Shown: positions 62,607 to 64,000 of the stretch, piece by piece
How the letters are laid out: each line of letters opens with the position of its first letter
Numbering within the stretch: the first letter of the stretch is position 1
Source of the DNA: Sulfuritalea sp.
Lineage (GTDB): Bacteria; Pseudomonadota; Gammaproteobacteria; Burkholderiales; Rhodocyclaceae
Length of the DNA stretch: 64,000 nt
Direction: 5' to 3'
Assembly (NCBI RefSeq): GCF_017302275.1
Contig: NZ_JAFLDR010000019.1
Coordinates: 1 to 64,000, forward strand
Notes under the pieces: model-generated
What the model was told of the DNA's origin: nothing
Database searches by the model: none
The model's input: the letters and a program-made list of their open reading frames with translations, nothing else
Made by a program: the position numbers and the translations under genes

Positions 62607-64000
62607 GCCGCAACCCCGGCGGGAATCTGCGCGCCCGCCCTGATGCGCAGGCGGTAGCGCCGATCAAGGATGGCGATGAGTCCGCCCAGCCCCATCAACA
62701 CGCAGCCGCCCCAGATCCAATTGACGAAAGGCTTGTAGTAGACCCGTACGCTCCAGGCCCCGGAGCTGTCCAGCGCTTCGCCGAGAGAAACATACACGTC
62801 GCGCGTGAAACCGGCGTCGATCGCCGCTTCGGTCATCGGCATCTCCGAGGAGAAATACTTGCGCTTCTCCGGATGCATGGTTTTCAGGACGCGGCCGTCC
62901 TTCGACAATTCCACGGTACCTCTCGCGGCACGGTAGTTGGGGCCGGGAACGCTGTCGACGCCGACGAAGCGGAAGCTGTAGCCGCCTACCTGCACGGTGT
63001 CGCCCGGCTCCATGCGCACGTCCTTCTCTTCCTGGTAGCCCCCTACCATGGCCACGCCGATGACGAATACCGCGATGCCGACGTGCGCGACATGCATTCC
63101 CCAGAATGCCGCGGGCGGCCTGCCGGTCTTCACGCGATCCATGATCTGGAACACGCTGCTGGCGGCGATCCACACCGCCAGCAGGCTGCTCATCGCCGTC
63201 AGCGGCGTCCAGGCGCCCATCAGCAGCGGCAGCGCGATGCCGGCGATGACGGCCAGCACCATGCTGACCCGCAGGCGGCGCATGATGGCCTTGAGGTCGG
63301 CGTGCTTCCAGTGCGCCAGCGGTCCGACCGCCATCAGCAGCAGCAATGGCACCATGACGGGCACAAACACCGTGTTGAAGTAGGGCGGACCGACGGACAG
63401 CTTGCCCATGCCGAGCGCATCGATCAGCAGCGGATACAGCGTCCCCAGCAGGACGCTGCCGGTGGCCACCACCAGCAGCACGTTGTTCATCAGCAGCATG
63501 GTTTCGCGCGACACCAGCCCGAAGTTGCCGCCGGCATTGACCTTGGGCGCGCGCCAGGCGAACAGCAGCAGGGAACTGCCGACGACGATGACCAGCAAGG
63601 CCAGGATGAACACGCCGCGACGCGGGTCGGTGGCGAAGGCGTGTACCGAAGTAAGGACGCCGGAGCGGACCAGGAAGGTGCCTAGCAGCGACAGGGAAAA
63701 TGCCGCGATCGCCAGCAGCACGGTCCAGTTCTTGAAAGCGCCGCGTTTTTCGGTGACGGCCAGGGAATGGATCAGCGCCGTGGCCACCAGCCAGGGCATG
63801 AAGGAGGCATTCTCCACCGGGTCCCAGAACCACCAGCCGCCCCAGCCCAGTTCGTAGTAGGCCCACCAGCTGCCCAGGGCGATGCCGAGCGTGAGGAAAA
63901 CCCAGGCCGCCGTGGTCCACGGCCGCGACCAGCGCGCCCAGGCCGCGTCCAGCCTTCCGGAAATCAGCGCCGCGATGGCGAAGGCAAACGCCACCGACAT
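62603..64000 (-). CDS. ccmF: Heme lyase CcmF, C-terminal part (cut by window edge)
   Basis: The frame is open at the right edge, so the N-terminal third is missing; 465 residues remain of about 650. The periplasmic WWD signature YYELGWGGWWFWDPVENASF is present, with many membrane helices and the large periplasmic loop (QVGGYSFRFVGVDSVPGPNY). CcmF attaches heme to apocytochromes. It is followed directly by ccmH; the usual ccmG/dsbE between them is absent. Confidence 0.95.
   Translation of the reverse strand: MSVAFAFAIAALISGRLDAAWARWSRPWTTAAWVFLTLGIALGSWWAYYELGWGGWWFWDPVENASFMPWLVATALIHSLAVTEKRGAFKNWTVLLAIAAFSLSLLGTFLVRSGVLTSVHAFATDPRRGVFILALLVIVVGSSLLLFAWRAPKVNAGGNFGLVSRETMLLMNNVLLVVATGSVLLGTLYPLLIDALGMGKLSVGPPYFNTVFVPVMVPLLLLMAVGPLAHWKHADLKAIMRRLRVSMVLAVIAGIALPLLMGAWTPLTAMSSLLAVWIAASSVFQIMDRVKTGRPPAAFWGMHVAHVGIAVFVIGVAMVGGYQEEKDVRMEPGDTVQVGGYSFRFVGVDSVPGPNYRAARGTVELSKDGRVLKTMHPEKRKYFSSEMPMTEAAIDAGFTRDVYVSLGEALDSSGAWSVRVYYKPFVNWIWGGCVLMGLGGLIAILDRRYRLRIRAGAQIPAGVAA

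Overview
The window is high-GC (about 65%), densely coded DNA with no rRNA or tRNA gene that I could see. Gene content points to a facultatively anaerobic, respiring betaproteobacterium, most likely of the Rhodocyclales (inferred from gene content and neighbourhoods, not from a search). Evidence for this: argS followed by a SPOR protein, the small DUF3460 protein after spoT, a NodI/NodJ-type ABC exporter in a non-symbiotic setting, NnrS, a periplasmic nitrate reductase (Nap) locus with an FNR-type promoter, cytochrome c maturation genes, and a multiheme cytochrome module under sigma-54 control.

Layout. 1-10.5 kb: SPOR protein (partial), argS, ubiB, a sodium:solute symporter, a decayed J-domain-like stretch, VanZ-like protein, MazG-like pyrophosphohydrolase, a small ferredoxin, an alpha/beta hydrolase and a receiver-TPR protein. 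10.6-16.3 kb: nodI and nodJ homologues separated by about 3.9 kb of accessory DNA (PAS-GGDEF protein, a degraded second nodI 3' end, an XRE regulator, two lipoproteins, a HigBA toxin-antitoxin pair). 16.4-30 kb: thiS-thiG, trmB, a diguanylate cyclase, nnrS, then leftward kinase-phosphatase-rph-rdgB-hemW-mlaF, then yicC, a copper chaperone and gmk. 30-39.7 kb: rpoZ, spoT, DUF3460, a histidine kinase plus sigma-54 activator, and their probable target, a three-gene cytochrome module ending at a strong terminator; then a UbiE-like methyltransferase. 39.9-48.1 kb: pepN, an EamA transporter with a histidine-rich tail, and a degenerating area (transporter pseudogene, porin remnant, frameshifted OsmC) around a Crp/Fnr regulator and an acetolactate-decarboxylase-like lipoprotein. 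48.1-54.1 kb: an arsenic operon (arsR-arsC-acr3-permease-thioredoxin) with a clear ArsR operator, a thioredoxin-DsbD-like protein and a cation diffusion facilitator. 54.9-64 kb: napF, napDAGHB and ccmF-ccmH-ccmI.

How the genes work together. FNR-type control of Nap, the adjacent c-type cytochrome maturation genes, NnrS and the sigma-54-controlled cytochrome module together describe anaerobic respiratory electron transfer at the periplasmic face of the inner membrane. NapGH, with no NapC gene in view, probably feeds electrons to NapAB.

Most notable pattern: a 21-bp sequence (AGTCGGCGCYGGCG, two variable bases, ACGGC) occurs about 15 times in this window, on both strands, between genes and inside at least seven genes, where it is translated in different frames without breaking them. 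Two further intergenic repeat families are present. I know of no description of the 21-bp family; its function is open.
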